A DNA stretch of 41,934 nt from JBBDXA01 sp040902585 (GCA_040902585.1 JBBDXA010000062.1:1-41934), one strand, 5' to 3'; shown: positions 14,744-26,638, counted from the first letter of the stretch. The notes: generated from the letters alone by a model not told the origin. Numbers and translations: made by a program.

Positions 14744-17113
14744 ATGAATCAGAAGTTGACACCAATCGATATCCAACAAATCGACGCCTACTGGCGGGCG
14801 GCCAACTACCTGTCGGTCGGCCAGATCTATCTCTTCGACAACCCTCTGCTCAAGCAACCCCTGACCGGTTCGCACATCAAGCCGCGTCTGCTCGGGCACT
14901 GGGGGACGACGCCGGGGTTGAACTTCATCTATGCCCACCTCAACCGCGTTATCAAACGCGATGACCTGGACATGATCTACATCGCCGGCCCCGGTCACGG
15001 CGGACCGGCGGTGGTGGCCAACACCTACCTCGAAGGCACCTACTCCGAGTATTACCCCGACATCACCGAGGATGAAGAAGGCCTTCGCAAACTCTTCAAA
15101 CAGTTCTCATTCCCCGGGGGGATTCCCAGCCATGCCGCGCCGGAAACGCCCGGCTCGATTCACGAAGGCGGCGAACTGGGCTATGCCCTGGCACATGCGT
15201 TCGGAGCCGTGCTCGACAATCCCGATCTGATCGCGGCCTGTGTCATCGGTGACGGCGAAGCGGAGACCGGCCCGCTGGCGGCCTCGTGGCATTGCAACAA
15301 GTTCCTCAATCCGATTCACGACGGCACAGTGCTGCCGATTCTTCACTTGAACGGCTACAAGATCGCCAACCCGACGTTGCTGGCGCGCATCAGCCACGAG
15401 GAACTGGAGCAGCTCCTCCGAGGCTACGGCTACGAGCCGCACTTCGTGGAAGGTGATGAGCCGATGGCCATGCACGAACGGATGGCGGCCACGCTGGACA
15501 CGGTCGTCGCCCAGATCAAGGCGATTCATCAACGAGCGCGGGAGGGGAACGATGCCCAGCGTCCGCGCTGGCCGATGATCGTGCTGCGCTCGCCCAAGGG
15601 CTGGACCGGTCCCAAGGAAGTGGACGGCAAGCCGGCCGAAGGCTCCTGGCGATCGCACCAGGTTCCGTTCAGCGACATGGCGGAAAAGTCTGGCCACATT
15701 CAACTGCTCGAATCATGGATGAAGAGCTATCGACCGGAGGAACTCTTCGACGCGTCTGGTCGGCTCCTTCCAGAACTGCGGGCGCTGGCACCGCAAGGCA
15801 AACGCCGCATGGGAGACAACCCGCACGCCAACGGCGGGCTGCTGCTCAAGGCGCTGCACATGCCGGACTTCCGCGACTACGCTGTCGATGTTTCTCAGCC
15901 GGGAAAGACAAACGCCGAGTCCACGAAGATCATGGGCAACTTTCTCCGGGATGTGATGAAGCGCAACGCGGACCATCGCAACTTCCGCGTCTTCGGCCCC
16001 GACGAGACCGCCTCCAACAGGCTCAGCCCGCTGTTCGAGGAAACGGATCGCACCTGGCTGGATGACATTCGGCCGGAGGATGATCATCTCGCGCCCGATG
16101 GCCGCGTGATGGAGATTCTCAGTGAGCATGTTTGTCAGGGTTGGCTGGAGGGCTATCTTCTCACCGGCCGCCACGGACTGTTCTCCTGTTACGAGGCATT
16201 CATTCACATCGTCGATTCGATGTTCAACCAGCACGCCAAGTGGCTGAAAGTCACGCGCAATGAAATTCCCTGGCGCAAGCCGATCGCGTCGCTGAACTAC
16301 CTGCTCACATCGCACGTCTGGCGACAGGATCACAACGGGTTCAGCCATCAGGATCCGGGATTCATTGATCACGTCGTCAACAAGAAGGCGGATGTGGTGC
16401 GCGTGTACTTTCCGCCTGATGCCAACACGCTGTTGTCTGTGACCGATCATTGCCTTCGCAGCCGCAACTACGTGAACGTGATCGTCGCGGGCAAACAACC
16501 GCAGCCACAGTGGCTCAACATGGATCAGGCGATCAAGCACTGCACGGCCGGCATCGGCATCTGGGACTGGGCCAGCAGCGATCAGGGCGGCGAGCCGGAT
16601 GTCGTCCTTGCCTGTTGCGGCGATGTGCCTACGCTTGAAGCGCTGGCGGCGGCGGATTTGATCCGTCAGCATCTGCCCGCGCTCAAAGTACGCCTGATCA
16701 ACGTTGTCGATCTGATGACCATTCAGCCCCGCGAAGAACATCCGCATGGCCTCACCGATCGCGAGTTCGACGCACTGTTCACCACCGACAAGCCGATCAT
16801 CTTCGCTTATCACGGCTACCCATCGTTGATTCACCAGCTCACCTATCGCCGAACCAATCACAAAAGCCTGCACGTGCGCGGCTACAAGGAAGAAGGCACC
16901 ACCACCACGCCGTTCGACATGCTGGTCCGCAACGATCTTGATCGCTTTCATCTCGTTTCGGATGTGATCCACCGCGTGCCCGGTCTCGCTGCTACTGCGG
17001 CCCATGTGAAGCAGATGCTCCATGACAAGCGCACGGAGCATCGCCAGTACATTCGCAAACACGGGCAGGACATGCCCGAAATCCGCAACTGGACCTGGCC
17101 GGGGAAGGAGTGA
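14744..17113 (+). CDS. xfp: Phosphoketolase
   Basis: Thiamine-diphosphate enzyme that cleaves xylulose-5-phosphate and/or fructose-6-phosphate with phosphate to acetyl phosphate plus a sugar phosphate. 789 residues, the usual length. N-terminal YWRAANYLSVGQIYL, GHWGTTPGLNFIYAHLNR and AGPGHGGPA (active-site loop) are visible, then the ThDP-binding GDGEAETGPLAASWH and, late in the protein, GRHGLFSCYEAFIHIVDSM. The ATG at 14744 gives the normal distance to the first conserved block; the frame extends further upstream, to 14519, without homology. The gene ends seven bases before acetate kinase, so acetyl phosphate is turned directly into ATP and acetate. Confidence 0.96.
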   Translation: MNQKLTPIDIQQIDAYWRAANYLSVGQIYLFDNPLLKQPLTGSHIKPRLLGHWGTTPGLNFIYAHLNRVIKRDDLDMIYIAGPGHGGPAVVANTYLEGTYSEYYPDITEDEEGLRKLFKQFSFPGGIPSHAAPETPGSIHEGGELGYALAHAFGAVLDNPDLIAACVIGDGEAETGPLAASWHCNKFLNPIHDGTVLPILHLNGYKIANPTLLARISHEELEQLLRGYGYEPHFVEGDEPMAMHERMAATLDTVVAQIKAIHQRAREGNDAQRPRWPMIVLRSPKGWTGPKEVDGKPAEGSWRSHQVPFSDMAEKSGHIQLLESWMKSYRPEELFDASGRLLPELRALAPQGKRRMGDNPHANGGLLLKALHMPDFRDYAVDVSQPGKTNAESTKIMGNFLRDVMKRNADHRNFRVFGPDETASNRLSPLFEETDRTWLDDIRPEDDHLAPDGRVMEILSEHVCQGWLEGYLLTGRHGLFSCYEAFIHIVDSMFNQHAKWLKVTRNEIPWRKPIASLNYLLTSHVWRQDHNGFSHQDPGFIDHVVNKKADVVRVYFPPDANTLLSVTDHCLRSRNYVNVIVAGKQPQPQWLNMDQAIKHCTAGIGIWDWASSDQGGEPDVVLACCGDVPTLEALAAADLIRQHLPALKVRLINVVDLMTIQPREEHPHGLTDREFDALFTTDKPIIFAYHGYPSLIHQLTYRRTNHKSLHVRGYKEEGTTTTPFDMLVRNDLDRFHLVSDVIHRVPGLAATAAHVKQMLHDKRTEHRQYIRKHGQDMPEIRNWTWPGKE

Positions 17114-17119
17114 GACGAG

Positions 17120-18283
17120 ATGCGCAGTGTCCTCTGTCTCAACGCCGGTTCGTCGTCGCTGAAGTTCGCCCTCTACGAACAGGTCGGCCAGGAACTGACG
17201 CGCCGGATCAAAGGCGCGGTGGAGAATATCGCCTCCGATCGATGCCGCGCCTGGTATGAGGTGGACGATGCGAATGACCGCCGCGAGGTGAGCATCGCTA
17301 CGAATCTTGTCGAACATGAAGCGGCAGTCGTCGCGGTGTTCAAGATGCTGGACGATCTGGGCACACCGACTCCGCAGTGCATAGGCCATCGCGTCGTCCA
17401 CGGCGGTTTGCATTACACCGCCCCGACGCGCATCGACGAAACCGTGCTCAGCGATTTGCGGGAGTTGATTCCGCTCGCCCCTTTGCATCAGCCTTCCGCC
17501 ATCGCCGTGATCGAAACGGTTACGCAGCGACTGCCCGATACCCCGCAGGTCGCCTGCTTCGATACCGCCATTCACCGCCGCATGCCGGAGGTTGCCCAGC
17601 GATTGGCCCTGCCGAGGTGGCTGTGGGACGAAGGCGTTCGTCGTTACGGATTTCACGGGTTGTCGTATGAGTTTCTTCTCCATCAGCATCCGATGCTTCG
17701 ACGCGGACGAACGGTGATCGCGCACCTGGGCCACGGCGCGAGCCTCGCGGCCTTCCTCGATGGTCAGTCGCAGGACACGACGATGGGATTCACACCAGCC
17801 GGTGGTCTGATGATGGGAACCCGCTGCGGCGACCTGGACCCGGGCGTCTTTCTCTATCTGATGGATCATCACGGATACGGGCGAGACGAGATCGATCGCC
17901 TGGTCAACGCCGAGTCCGGACTGCTGGGTGTGTCAGGATTGTCAAGTGACATGCAGACGCTGGAACGAGCGTCCGCCACGAACAGCGATGCGGCTCAGGC
18001 CATCGAGATGTTCTGTCGTACGGTGTGCAAACATGTCAGCGCCATGGCGTGCATGCTCGGCGGGCTGGATCAGTTGGTGTTCACAGCCGGCATCGGCGAG
18101 AACTCGGCGCGCGTTCGAGGACTCGTCATCAGACCACTCGGATTCCTGGGCCTCCAGCTTGATGACAAGCAGAATCAGATCCACGCCCCGATCATCACCG
18201 CCCCCGCCAGCCGCTGCACCGTGTACGTCTTGCCCACGGACGAGGAGCTGATGATCGCACGGCACGCGCTGGCTGCATTCTGA
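17120..18283 (+). CDS. ackA: Acetate kinase
   Basis: Interconverts acetyl phosphate + ADP and acetate + ATP. 387 residues. Family motifs are LNAGSSSLKF at the N-terminus, GHRVVHGG, FDTAIHRRMPEVA, RRYGFHGLSYEF, AHLGHGASLAA, TPAGGLMMGTRCGDLDPG and TAGIGENSARVR. GGAG lies upstream of the ATG, which follows the phosphoketolase stop by six bases. The pair is a standard phosphoketolase shunt operon. Confidence 0.96.
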   Translation: MRSVLCLNAGSSSLKFALYEQVGQELTRRIKGAVENIASDRCRAWYEVDDANDRREVSIATNLVEHEAAVVAVFKMLDDLGTPTPQCIGHRVVHGGLHYTAPTRIDETVLSDLRELIPLAPLHQPSAIAVIETVTQRLPDTPQVACFDTAIHRRMPEVAQRLALPRWLWDEGVRRYGFHGLSYEFLLHQHPMLRRGRTVIAHLGHGASLAAFLDGQSQDTTMGFTPAGGLMMGTRCGDLDPGVFLYLMDHHGYGRDEIDRLVNAESGLLGVSGLSSDMQTLERASATNSDAAQAIEMFCRTVCKHVSAMACMLGGLDQLVFTAGIGENSARVRGLVIRPLGFLGLQLDDKQNQIHAPIITAPASRCTVYVLPTDEELMIARHALAAF

Positions 18284-18356
18284 GCCACTAGATTCCGCGA
18301 CCTGTTCCGCATGACGGTAAGGCCCATGCGTTCCGTCACACAAGAGGATTCTACCT

Positions 18357-21095
18357 ATGTCCCAACCCGATGAATCACCTGCGGTGGATTCAACCCAATG
18401 GCACGCGCTCGACGAGCCGCAGGTCCTGCGTCAACTCGATACGCACGCCGATACAGGACTTTCCGTTGCCGAAGCCGAACAACGGTTCACTCGGTTCGGG
18501 CCTAATCGGCTCACCGCTCGCAAAGGCCTGGGGCCGCTCGTTCGCCTGCTTCGGCAATTTCATCAACCGCTGATCTACATTCTGATCGTCGCCGGGGCGA
18601 TCACCGCGGCCCTGGGCGAATGGGTGGATAGCAGCGTGATTTTCGCGGTTGTGATGCTCAACTCCATCGTTGGATTCATGCAGGAATCCAAGGCACTGAA
18701 AGCCATCGAAGCCCTGGCGCGAACGCTTTCAGCTTCATGTACCGTCATCCGTGATGGCGAATCGCGACGCCTTGATTCGACGCAGGTTGTTCAGGGCGAT
18801 GTCGTCCTGCTGCAATCGGGCGACAAGGTGCCGGCCGATCTGCGCCTGATTCACAGCCGGGATTTACAGATTGATGAATCGGCGCTGACCGGCGAATCCG
18901 TCCCCGTGCAGAAAGTGTCAGACCCGCTTGATGCCCAGATCGGCATGGCGGATCGCCGCAACATGGCCTTCGCTTCCGCCCTGGTGACTTATGGCCAGGG
19001 CAAGGGTGTTGTGGTGGCGACCGGCGACAGCACCGAGGTCGGCCGCATCTCTGAACTGATCGCCACTGCCGACGATATCAAGACGCCGCTGACGGGGAAG
19101 ATCGCCGCCTTCAGCCACTTGCTCCTTTACGTGATCATTGGTCTGTCGGCGGTGACCTTTGCGATCGGGCTGATTCGAGGCGAGACCGCAACGGACATGT
19201 TCATGGCGTCGATCGCGCTGGCCGTGGGCACCATCCCCGAGGGGTTGCCGGCCGCGATGACCGTGATCCTTGCCATCGGCGTCGCGCGCATGGCGCGCCG
19301 CCGCGCCATTATCCGCAAACTGCCCGCCGTCGAAACGCTCGGCTCCACCTCCATCATCTGCAGCGACAAGACCGGCACCCTCACCCAGAACGAGATGACT
19401 GTCCGCCAGATCTTTGATGGCCGCGATTTCTACCAGACGACCGGCGTCGGATACGACCCGGCCGGTGGAGACCTCCGGCTCGATGATCAATCCGTTGGAC
19501 TGAGCCATTCGATCGCCCTGACCGAATGCCTTCGCTGCGGCGTCCTGTGCAATGATGCAAGGCTGGTTCAACAGAACGGACGATGGGGCATTGAAGGCGA
19601 TCCTACCGAAGGTGCCCTCATCGCTGTAGCGCACAAGATCGGCATGGCACATGAGGCCGAGTGTGACAAACTTCAGCGCATCGAGTCCATCCCGTTTGAG
19701 TCCCAGCATCAATACATGGCGACTCTGCATGACGCGGGGCCAGGGCAGCCGCGGCTCATCTATGCCAAAGGCGCGGTCGAAGTCATTCTCGAACGGTGCG
19801 CGGGAGCAATGACGCCCGAAGGGGCTGACGGGCCTGTTGACAGGGATGCCGTCCTGCGTGCGGTCGAGTCCATGGCGGCGCGAGGTCAGCGCGTTCTCGC
19901 CTTTGCACGCAAACAGGTGCCTGCCGAGACGGATGACCTGGATCACCGGACTGTGGCGGGTGAACTTCAATTTCTCGGGCTTCAGGCCATGATCGATCCC
20001 CCGCGCCCTGAGGCCATTTCAGCGGTGCGCCGCTGCCGCAGCGCGGGCATCACAGTCAAGATGATCACGGGCGACCACGCCATCACCGCCGCGGCGATTG
20101 CCCGCGAGATCGGAATCATCGATGGGGATGCGACAGGCACTCTTTCTGATCACGTACTGGCAGGTAAAGACCTGACGCAACTGTCTGATGTCGAGTTGGT
20201 CGAAGCGGCCGCCGCCTTGAATGTGTTCGCCCGCGTTACGCCTGAGCAGAAGCTGCGACTGGTCAGAGCGCTTCAATCAACGGGGCATGTCGTGGCGATG
20301 ACGGGAGACGGCGTCAACGACGCACCGGCACTCAAACAGGCCAACATCGGCATCGCGATGGGCATGGCGGGGACCGAGGTCGCCAAGGAGGCGGCCGACA
20401 TGGTTTTGACTGACGACAACTTCGCCACCATCGAAGCGGCCGTCGAAGAAGGACGCAGCGTCTTCAACAACCTCACCAAGTTCATCGTGTGGACCCTGCC
20501 GACCAATGCCGGCGAAGGCCTGGTCATCCTTGCCTCCGTGGCCACCGGCGCGGCCTTGCCGCTCCTGCCTGTTCACATTCTCTGGATCAACATGGCCACC
20601 GCCGTGCTGTTGGGCATGACGCTGGCATTCGAGCCGCTCGAAGAGGACATCATGTCCAGGCCGCCACGCGATCCGAAGGTGCCTCTGCTCAACCGGGATC
20701 TGGGTATGCGCATCGGTCTGGTCAGTCTGCTGATGCTCATCGGCGCGTTCGGGCTCTTCAAGTTGGAACGCATCAACGGAGCGTCGATAGAGATGGCGCG
20801 AACGGTCGCTGTCAACGCCTTCGTCATCATCGAAGTGTTTTACCTGCTCAATTGCCGCTCCTTGTCACACTCCATGTTTCACATCGGCGTATTCTCCAAC
20901 CGCCTGCTCCTCTGCGGAATTGTGGCCATGCTGGCGCTGCAACTCGTCTTCACGTACGCACCCTTCATGAACCAGCATCTTCAAACCGCGCCAATCACTC
21001 TGGCTGCGTGGCTGCGTATCACGGCCGTGGGCGCGGCGGCGTATCTGATTGTCGGATTCGAAAAATGGGTGCGTCGCCGGGTGGGCAATCTGTAG
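18357..21095 (+). CDS. P2-type cation-transporting ATPase
   Basis: ATP-driven cation pump of 912 residues, about ten helices. N-terminal cation-ATPase domain (about 15-85), actuator TGES loop, catalytic D337 in DKTGTLTQNE, and GDGVNDAPALKQANIGIAMG near the hinge. Of the SERCA ion-site residues, helix 4 keeps PEGLP, helix 5 keeps the N and E (TNAGE), and helix 6 keeps N and T but has Ala in place of the calcium-binding Asp (WINMATAV). It therefore belongs to a subgroup for which Ca2+ should not be assumed. AGAGG precedes the ATG. It follows acetate kinase by 73 bp. Such ATPases recur beside phosphoketolase genes; the ion is unknown. Confidence 0.9.
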   Translation: MSQPDESPAVDSTQWHALDEPQVLRQLDTHADTGLSVAEAEQRFTRFGPNRLTARKGLGPLVRLLRQFHQPLIYILIVAGAITAALGEWVDSSVIFAVVMLNSIVGFMQESKALKAIEALARTLSASCTVIRDGESRRLDSTQVVQGDVVLLQSGDKVPADLRLIHSRDLQIDESALTGESVPVQKVSDPLDAQIGMADRRNMAFASALVTYGQGKGVVVATGDSTEVGRISELIATADDIKTPLTGKIAAFSHLLLYVIIGLSAVTFAIGLIRGETATDMFMASIALAVGTIPEGLPAAMTVILAIGVARMARRRAIIRKLPAVETLGSTSIICSDKTGTLTQNEMTVRQIFDGRDFYQTTGVGYDPAGGDLRLDDQSVGLSHSIALTECLRCGVLCNDARLVQQNGRWGIEGDPTEGALIAVAHKIGMAHEAECDKLQRIESIPFESQHQYMATLHDAGPGQPRLIYAKGAVEVILERCAGAMTPEGADGPVDRDAVLRAVESMAARGQRVLAFARKQVPAETDDLDHRTVAGELQFLGLQAMIDPPRPEAISAVRRCRSAGITVKMITGDHAITAAAIAREIGIIDGDATGTLSDHVLAGKDLTQLSDVELVEAAAALNVFARVTPEQKLRLVRALQSTGHVVAMTGDGVNDAPALKQANIGIAMGMAGTEVAKEAADMVLTDDNFATIEAAVEEGRSVFNNLTKFIVWTLPTNAGEGLVILASVATGAALPLLPVHILWINMATAVLLGMTLAFEPLEEDIMSRPPRDPKVPLLNRDLGMRIGLVSLLMLIGAFGLFKLERINGASIEMARTVAVNAFVIIEVFYLLNCRSLSHSMFHIGVFSNRLLLCGIVAMLALQLVFTYAPFMNQHLQTAPITLAAWLRITAVGAAAYLIVGFEKWVRRRVGNL

Positions 21096-21132
21096 CGTCT
21101 TACGGCCGAGTCGAGGATGATCTGACAGCGTC

Positions 21133-21320
21133 ATCGCCGACGCTCATGCCTGCAAGCAATAGATCGGTATCTGTGGCAAGCACCCAGAGACTGCCCCGGG
21201 TTCGCCGCGTTCCTCGTGGAACAGGGCATCGACAGCATCCCGCTGAATCCGGACGCTGCGCTCAAGACGACCCTGACGATCCTGGAAGCGGGAAAGCGTC
21301 TGCCCCTGGCGACCAGTTGA
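21133..21320 (+). pseudogene. C-terminal remnant of phosphoenolpyruvate synthase
   Basis: The frame ending at 21320 reads FAAFLVEQGIDSIPLNPD and then LKTTLTILEA, the characteristic end of PEP synthase. Just upstream, in another frame, is IGICGKHPETAP, matching the preceding family motif (usually GICGQAPSDYP), with a stop between IADAHACKQ and it. At least one frameshift and one stop are thus present, and everything N-terminal is gone. It lies between the cation ATPase and the APH-like gene. Confidence 0.8.
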
Positions 21321-21351
21321 TGGAGTCGGCAGGAACACCGGTAGGACTGCT

Positions 21352-22470
21352 ATGCTGAACACTGTGGAATATGAGTCGCCGATTAACGTCGAGAAACTGG
21401 CAGCGTATCTGGCACGCGTGCTGGGCGCCGACGTGCGCGTGAACGCGGTGCGTCGCCTGGGTGGCAGCAAGGATGCGGGCGATGAAAAGGTCTTCGGTTA
21501 CGGTGTCCCGTTACGGATTGATTACGAAGCCCGCGGAATACACCAGTGTGCGGTTCTGCACACGATGAAGTCCAATGTGTTTGGGCACCAGCACCGCTCC
21601 GACCGCGCCGCCATCTTGCTTTGGAGCCACGAAACATTCAACCGGCTCCCTCGACATGTACGTTCGATCAATGTTGGAGCCTTCGACAACCTCGGGGATC
21701 TCATTCCTCTGCACGAGATTGACGAGGTGTTTCTTCTGACAGACTACGTTGAAGGTCGCGAATACGGCCATGACCTGGTGCGCCTGCGCGAAGGTGGCGA
21801 ACCTTCCCGGCTCGACCTGGAACGCTGCGATGTGCTCGCGGACTACCTGCTTGAGATTCATGCGAAGCGCGGCGGCGAACCCTCTCTCTACACACGCCGC
21901 ATTCGCGACCTCGTCGGCCACGGCGAATGCATCATGGGCCTGATCGACAGCTACCCGCGGGACCACCCGTGGATCGCGCCGCCGCTGCTGCAACACATTG
22001 AAGAACTCGCGGTGAAGTGGCGATGGCGTCTGCGCGATCGCGTGCATCGAATCGCGCAGGTGCATGGCGATTTTCACCCGTGGAACATTCTGTTCGACGA
22101 AGGTACGTCCCTTCATGTACTCGACCGCTCCAGAGGCGAATGGGGCGACCCCGCCGACGATGTCAGTTCCCTTGCGATCAACTACGTCTTTGAGTCCGTA
22201 CAGTTGCACGGTAACCTTGGCGGCGTGTTCGCTTCCCTGTTCGAGCGATTCTGGGGACGATACCGCGCGGGTCTGTCTGCTCGTGAAGCGGAAGAGTTGC
22301 TCGAGGTCGCCCCTCCCTTCATCGCCTGGCGAACCCTGGTGCTGGCCAGCCCCGTCTGGTACCCGCAGATCAGTGACGACAACCGCCGGGCGCTTTTCAG
22401 GCTGATCGAGAACGTGCTTCAAGTCGAACGGTTTGAACCGGAGCGGATCAATGAGTACCTCGGCGCGTAA
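21352..22470 (+). CDS. Aminoglycoside-phosphotransferase-like kinase
   Basis: 372 residues with the APH/choline-kinase fold motifs: VHGDFHPWNILF (catalytic Brenner loop, about 237-248) and VLDRSRGEWGDPADDVSSL (metal-binding loop, here with Arg rather than the usual Phe after Asp). The substrate is unknown, and nothing indicates antibiotic resistance. The 3' end overlaps the next gene, a P-loop kinase, by 20 bp. In other bacteria these two domains occur fused in one protein (for example the mycobacterial DosR-regulon protein Rv2004c), so the pair probably acts together. Confidence 0.82.
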   Translation: MLNTVEYESPINVEKLAAYLARVLGADVRVNAVRRLGGSKDAGDEKVFGYGVPLRIDYEARGIHQCAVLHTMKSNVFGHQHRSDRAAILLWSHETFNRLPRHVRSINVGAFDNLGDLIPLHEIDEVFLLTDYVEGREYGHDLVRLREGGEPSRLDLERCDVLADYLLEIHAKRGGEPSLYTRRIRDLVGHGECIMGLIDSYPRDHPWIAPPLLQHIEELAVKWRWRLRDRVHRIAQVHGDFHPWNILFDEGTSLHVLDRSRGEWGDPADDVSSLAINYVFESVQLHGNLGGVFASLFERFWGRYRAGLSAREAEELLEVAPPFIAWRTLVLASPVWYPQISDDNRRALFRLIENVLQVERFEPERINEYLGA

Positions 22471-23011
22471 GAATCCGCAGGCTTTTGCGGTATGGCTGAC
22501 GGGCCTGCCCGGTTCGGGCAAGTCAACGATCACCCGAGAACTCGTGTTGCAACTGCAAGAACACGAGATCGACTCGGCAGTCCTGGAGTCGGACGTCCTG
22601 CGCCGTGTGTTGACCCCCACCCCGACCTATAGCGAAGAGGAACGTGACACGTTTTACGGTGCGTTGTTGCACATGGGGCGACTCCTTGTGAACCACGGCG
22701 TGCCGGTGATCTTCGACGCCACCGCCAATCGCAGGCGATATCGCGACGCCGCTCGAGAGCACATCAGTCGTTTCCTGGAGGTATACGTCGCCACGCCGAT
22801 CGAACTGTGTGCCCGTCGCGATCCGAAAGGTCTTTACCGCCAAGCGAGCGACGGTGACCCGAGCCCGCAGTCGAGAACGCTGCCGGGAGTGGGCGCAGAA
22901 TACGAGCCGCCCATGCACGCAGATCTGGTGATCGACACGAAAACCACGGACGCAAACACGGCGGCAGCAGGCATCGTGACGCGCCTCCAGGAGCGCGGCT
23001 GGATCGATTGA
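22451..23011 (+). CDS. APS-kinase-like P-loop kinase
   Basis: 186 residues. Walker A GLPGSGKST near the N-terminus, then LESDVLRRVL where adenylylsulfate kinase has LDGDxxR, YSEEERDTFY, FLEVYVATPIELCARRDPKG and KGLYRQA, all in APS-kinase order. The altered substrate loop and the lack of any sulfate-assimilation neighbour argue against true CysC activity. GGAG seven bases before the ATG at 22451 fixes the start. It is co-translated with the APH-like gene. Confidence 0.82.
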   Translation: MSTSARKNPQAFAVWLTGLPGSGKSTITRELVLQLQEHEIDSAVLESDVLRRVLTPTPTYSEEERDTFYGALLHMGRLLVNHGVPVIFDATANRRRYRDAAREHISRFLEVYVATPIELCARRDPKGLYRQASDGDPSPQSRTLPGVGAEYEPPMHADLVIDTKTTDANTAAAGIVTRLQERGWID

Positions 23012-23021
23012 CGGGACTCGG

Positions 23022-23041
23022 CGATCGGGGATTCCCGGTCG
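23022..23041. terminator. Possible hairpin between the P-loop kinase and focA
   Basis: CGATCGGG (23022-23029) and CCCGGTCG (23034-23041) pair with one wobble around a GATT loop, 11 bp after the kinase stop. There is no long T tract, so termination is only possible. Confidence 0.3.
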
Positions 23042-23109
23042 CATTTCTCGATCATCGCGTTCTAACATGCCTGCCGGGAAACTCGTACACCGACGAGAAG
23101 ATCAAACCC

Positions 23110-23976
23110 ATGCAAGATGCGGAATCACTCGACGCCCTGCTGCCCGCGCAGATCGCCCGCAAGGCCGAGGACATCGGCGTTGCCAAGGGCAACATGGATG
23201 CCCTGTCCATGTTCCTGCTGGCGGTGCTCGCCGGCGCGTTCATCGCGATGGGGGCCGTCTTTTCAACCACGGCGATCACCGGGGCGGAGGGGCTGCCCTG
23301 GGGGGTGACGCGTGTGCTTGCGGGGCTTACGTTTTGTCTTGGCCTGATTCTTGTGGTCGTCGCCGGTGCGGAGCTTTTCACCGGGAACAACCTTCTGGTC
23401 ATGGCGTTTGTCAGCGGCAAGCTCAGCGGGAGGAAGCTGCTGCGCAACTGGACGATTGTCTACCTCGGCAACTTCTGCGGAGCGATGGCGACGGCTGCCC
23501 TCATTTTCGCGAGCGGGCAGTACAAGATGTTGGGCGGCGAACTGGGTCTCACCGCACTGAAGATTGCGCAGAGCAAGTGCATGCTCACGCCGATGGAAGC
23601 ACTCGTGAGAGGCATCTATTGCAACGCGCTGGTATGTCTGGCGATATGGCTCTGCTTCTCGGCCCGAACCACCACGGGCAAGATTGCGGCGATCCTGTTT
23701 CCAATCACTGCCTTCGTGGCCGCCGGCTTCGAGCACTCAATCGCCAACATGTATTTCGTTCCGATCGGCTTGTTCATCAAGTCCGGCGCGCCGGACTGGT
23801 TCTGGCAGACGCCGGGCGCATCCCATCTCGCCTTCGATCAGCCCACCTGGGCAGGCTTCATGTTGGGCAACCTGCTGCCCGTTACGATCGGGAACATCAT
23901 CGGAGGCTCGGGCTTTGTTGGCGTCATCTACTGGACCATCTATGCTCGTAAGAACAGTCATGAGGTAACGCGATGA
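23110..23976 (+). CDS. Formate/nitrite transporter family channel
   Basis: FocA/NirC-type pentameric channel subunit, 288 residues, six helices. The family pattern is visible: KAEDIGVAKGN at the N-terminus, AGAFIAMGAVFSTT in helix 1, FTGNNLL in the broken second helix, GNFCGA, and FEHSIANMYFVPIG late. The ATG at 23110 gives the usual N-terminus; the open frame reaches further upstream without homology. In this neighbourhood (phosphoketolase, acetate kinase) it may export formate, acetate or other small acids, while nitrite is equally possible given the nitrogen-oxide genes nearby. Confidence 0.9.
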   Translation: MQDAESLDALLPAQIARKAEDIGVAKGNMDALSMFLLAVLAGAFIAMGAVFSTTAITGAEGLPWGVTRVLAGLTFCLGLILVVVAGAELFTGNNLLVMAFVSGKLSGRKLLRNWTIVYLGNFCGAMATAALIFASGQYKMLGGELGLTALKIAQSKCMLTPMEALVRGIYCNALVCLAIWLCFSARTTTGKIAAILFPITAFVAAGFEHSIANMYFVPIGLFIKSGAPDWFWQTPGASHLAFDQPTWAGFMLGNLLPVTIGNIIGGSGFVGVIYWTIYARKNSHEVTR

Positions 23977-24056
23977 CTGAGGGTCCCCGCGGCGATGGAG
24001 AACCGTGTCTGATCGATCACCCGCAAGAGGACTCATGCGGACCCTCGAAAACAAAA

Positions 24057-24086
24057 GCTGACCTGCCTGGATACCGGCAGGTCAGC
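24057..24086 (-). terminator. Terminator of katG, probably bidirectional
   Basis: A perfect 11-bp stem, GCTGACCTGCC (24057-24067) with GGCAGGTCAGC (24076-24086), and an 8-nt loop. On the - strand it is followed by TTTTGTTTTC, an intrinsic terminator 63 bp past the katG stop. It also lies downstream of the convergent focA-like gene. Confidence 0.85.
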
Positions 24087-24148
24087 CATAAGGCTTCAGC
24101 ATCATTTGGCGCAGTCCCGCCGCGCCGGTCTGGCAGGAGCCCTTCGCT

Positions 24149-26548
<2,400 letters not shown>

Positions 26549-26638
26549 GGAATTCCTCCAGATCGAGATAAGAGAAACGAAAAGTGTGTGGACACGGGTT
26601 GACGGGTAAACACTAGTAGGTGTGGTACGATCAATCCA

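Noticed and set aside
15713..17872. 719-residue - strand frame antisense to phosphoketolase and acetate kinase
   Set aside because: A mirror of strongly conserved + strand genes in GC-rich DNA; no motif and no start signal.
21352..22470. Antibiotic-resistance aminoglycoside phosphotransferase
   Set aside because: Only the general kinase fold motifs match; context is metabolic and the family is broad.
22451..23011. Adenylylsulfate kinase (cysC) for sulfate assimilation
   Set aside because: The substrate loop differs from LDGDxxR and there are no sulfate-assimilation neighbours; kept as APS-kinase-like.
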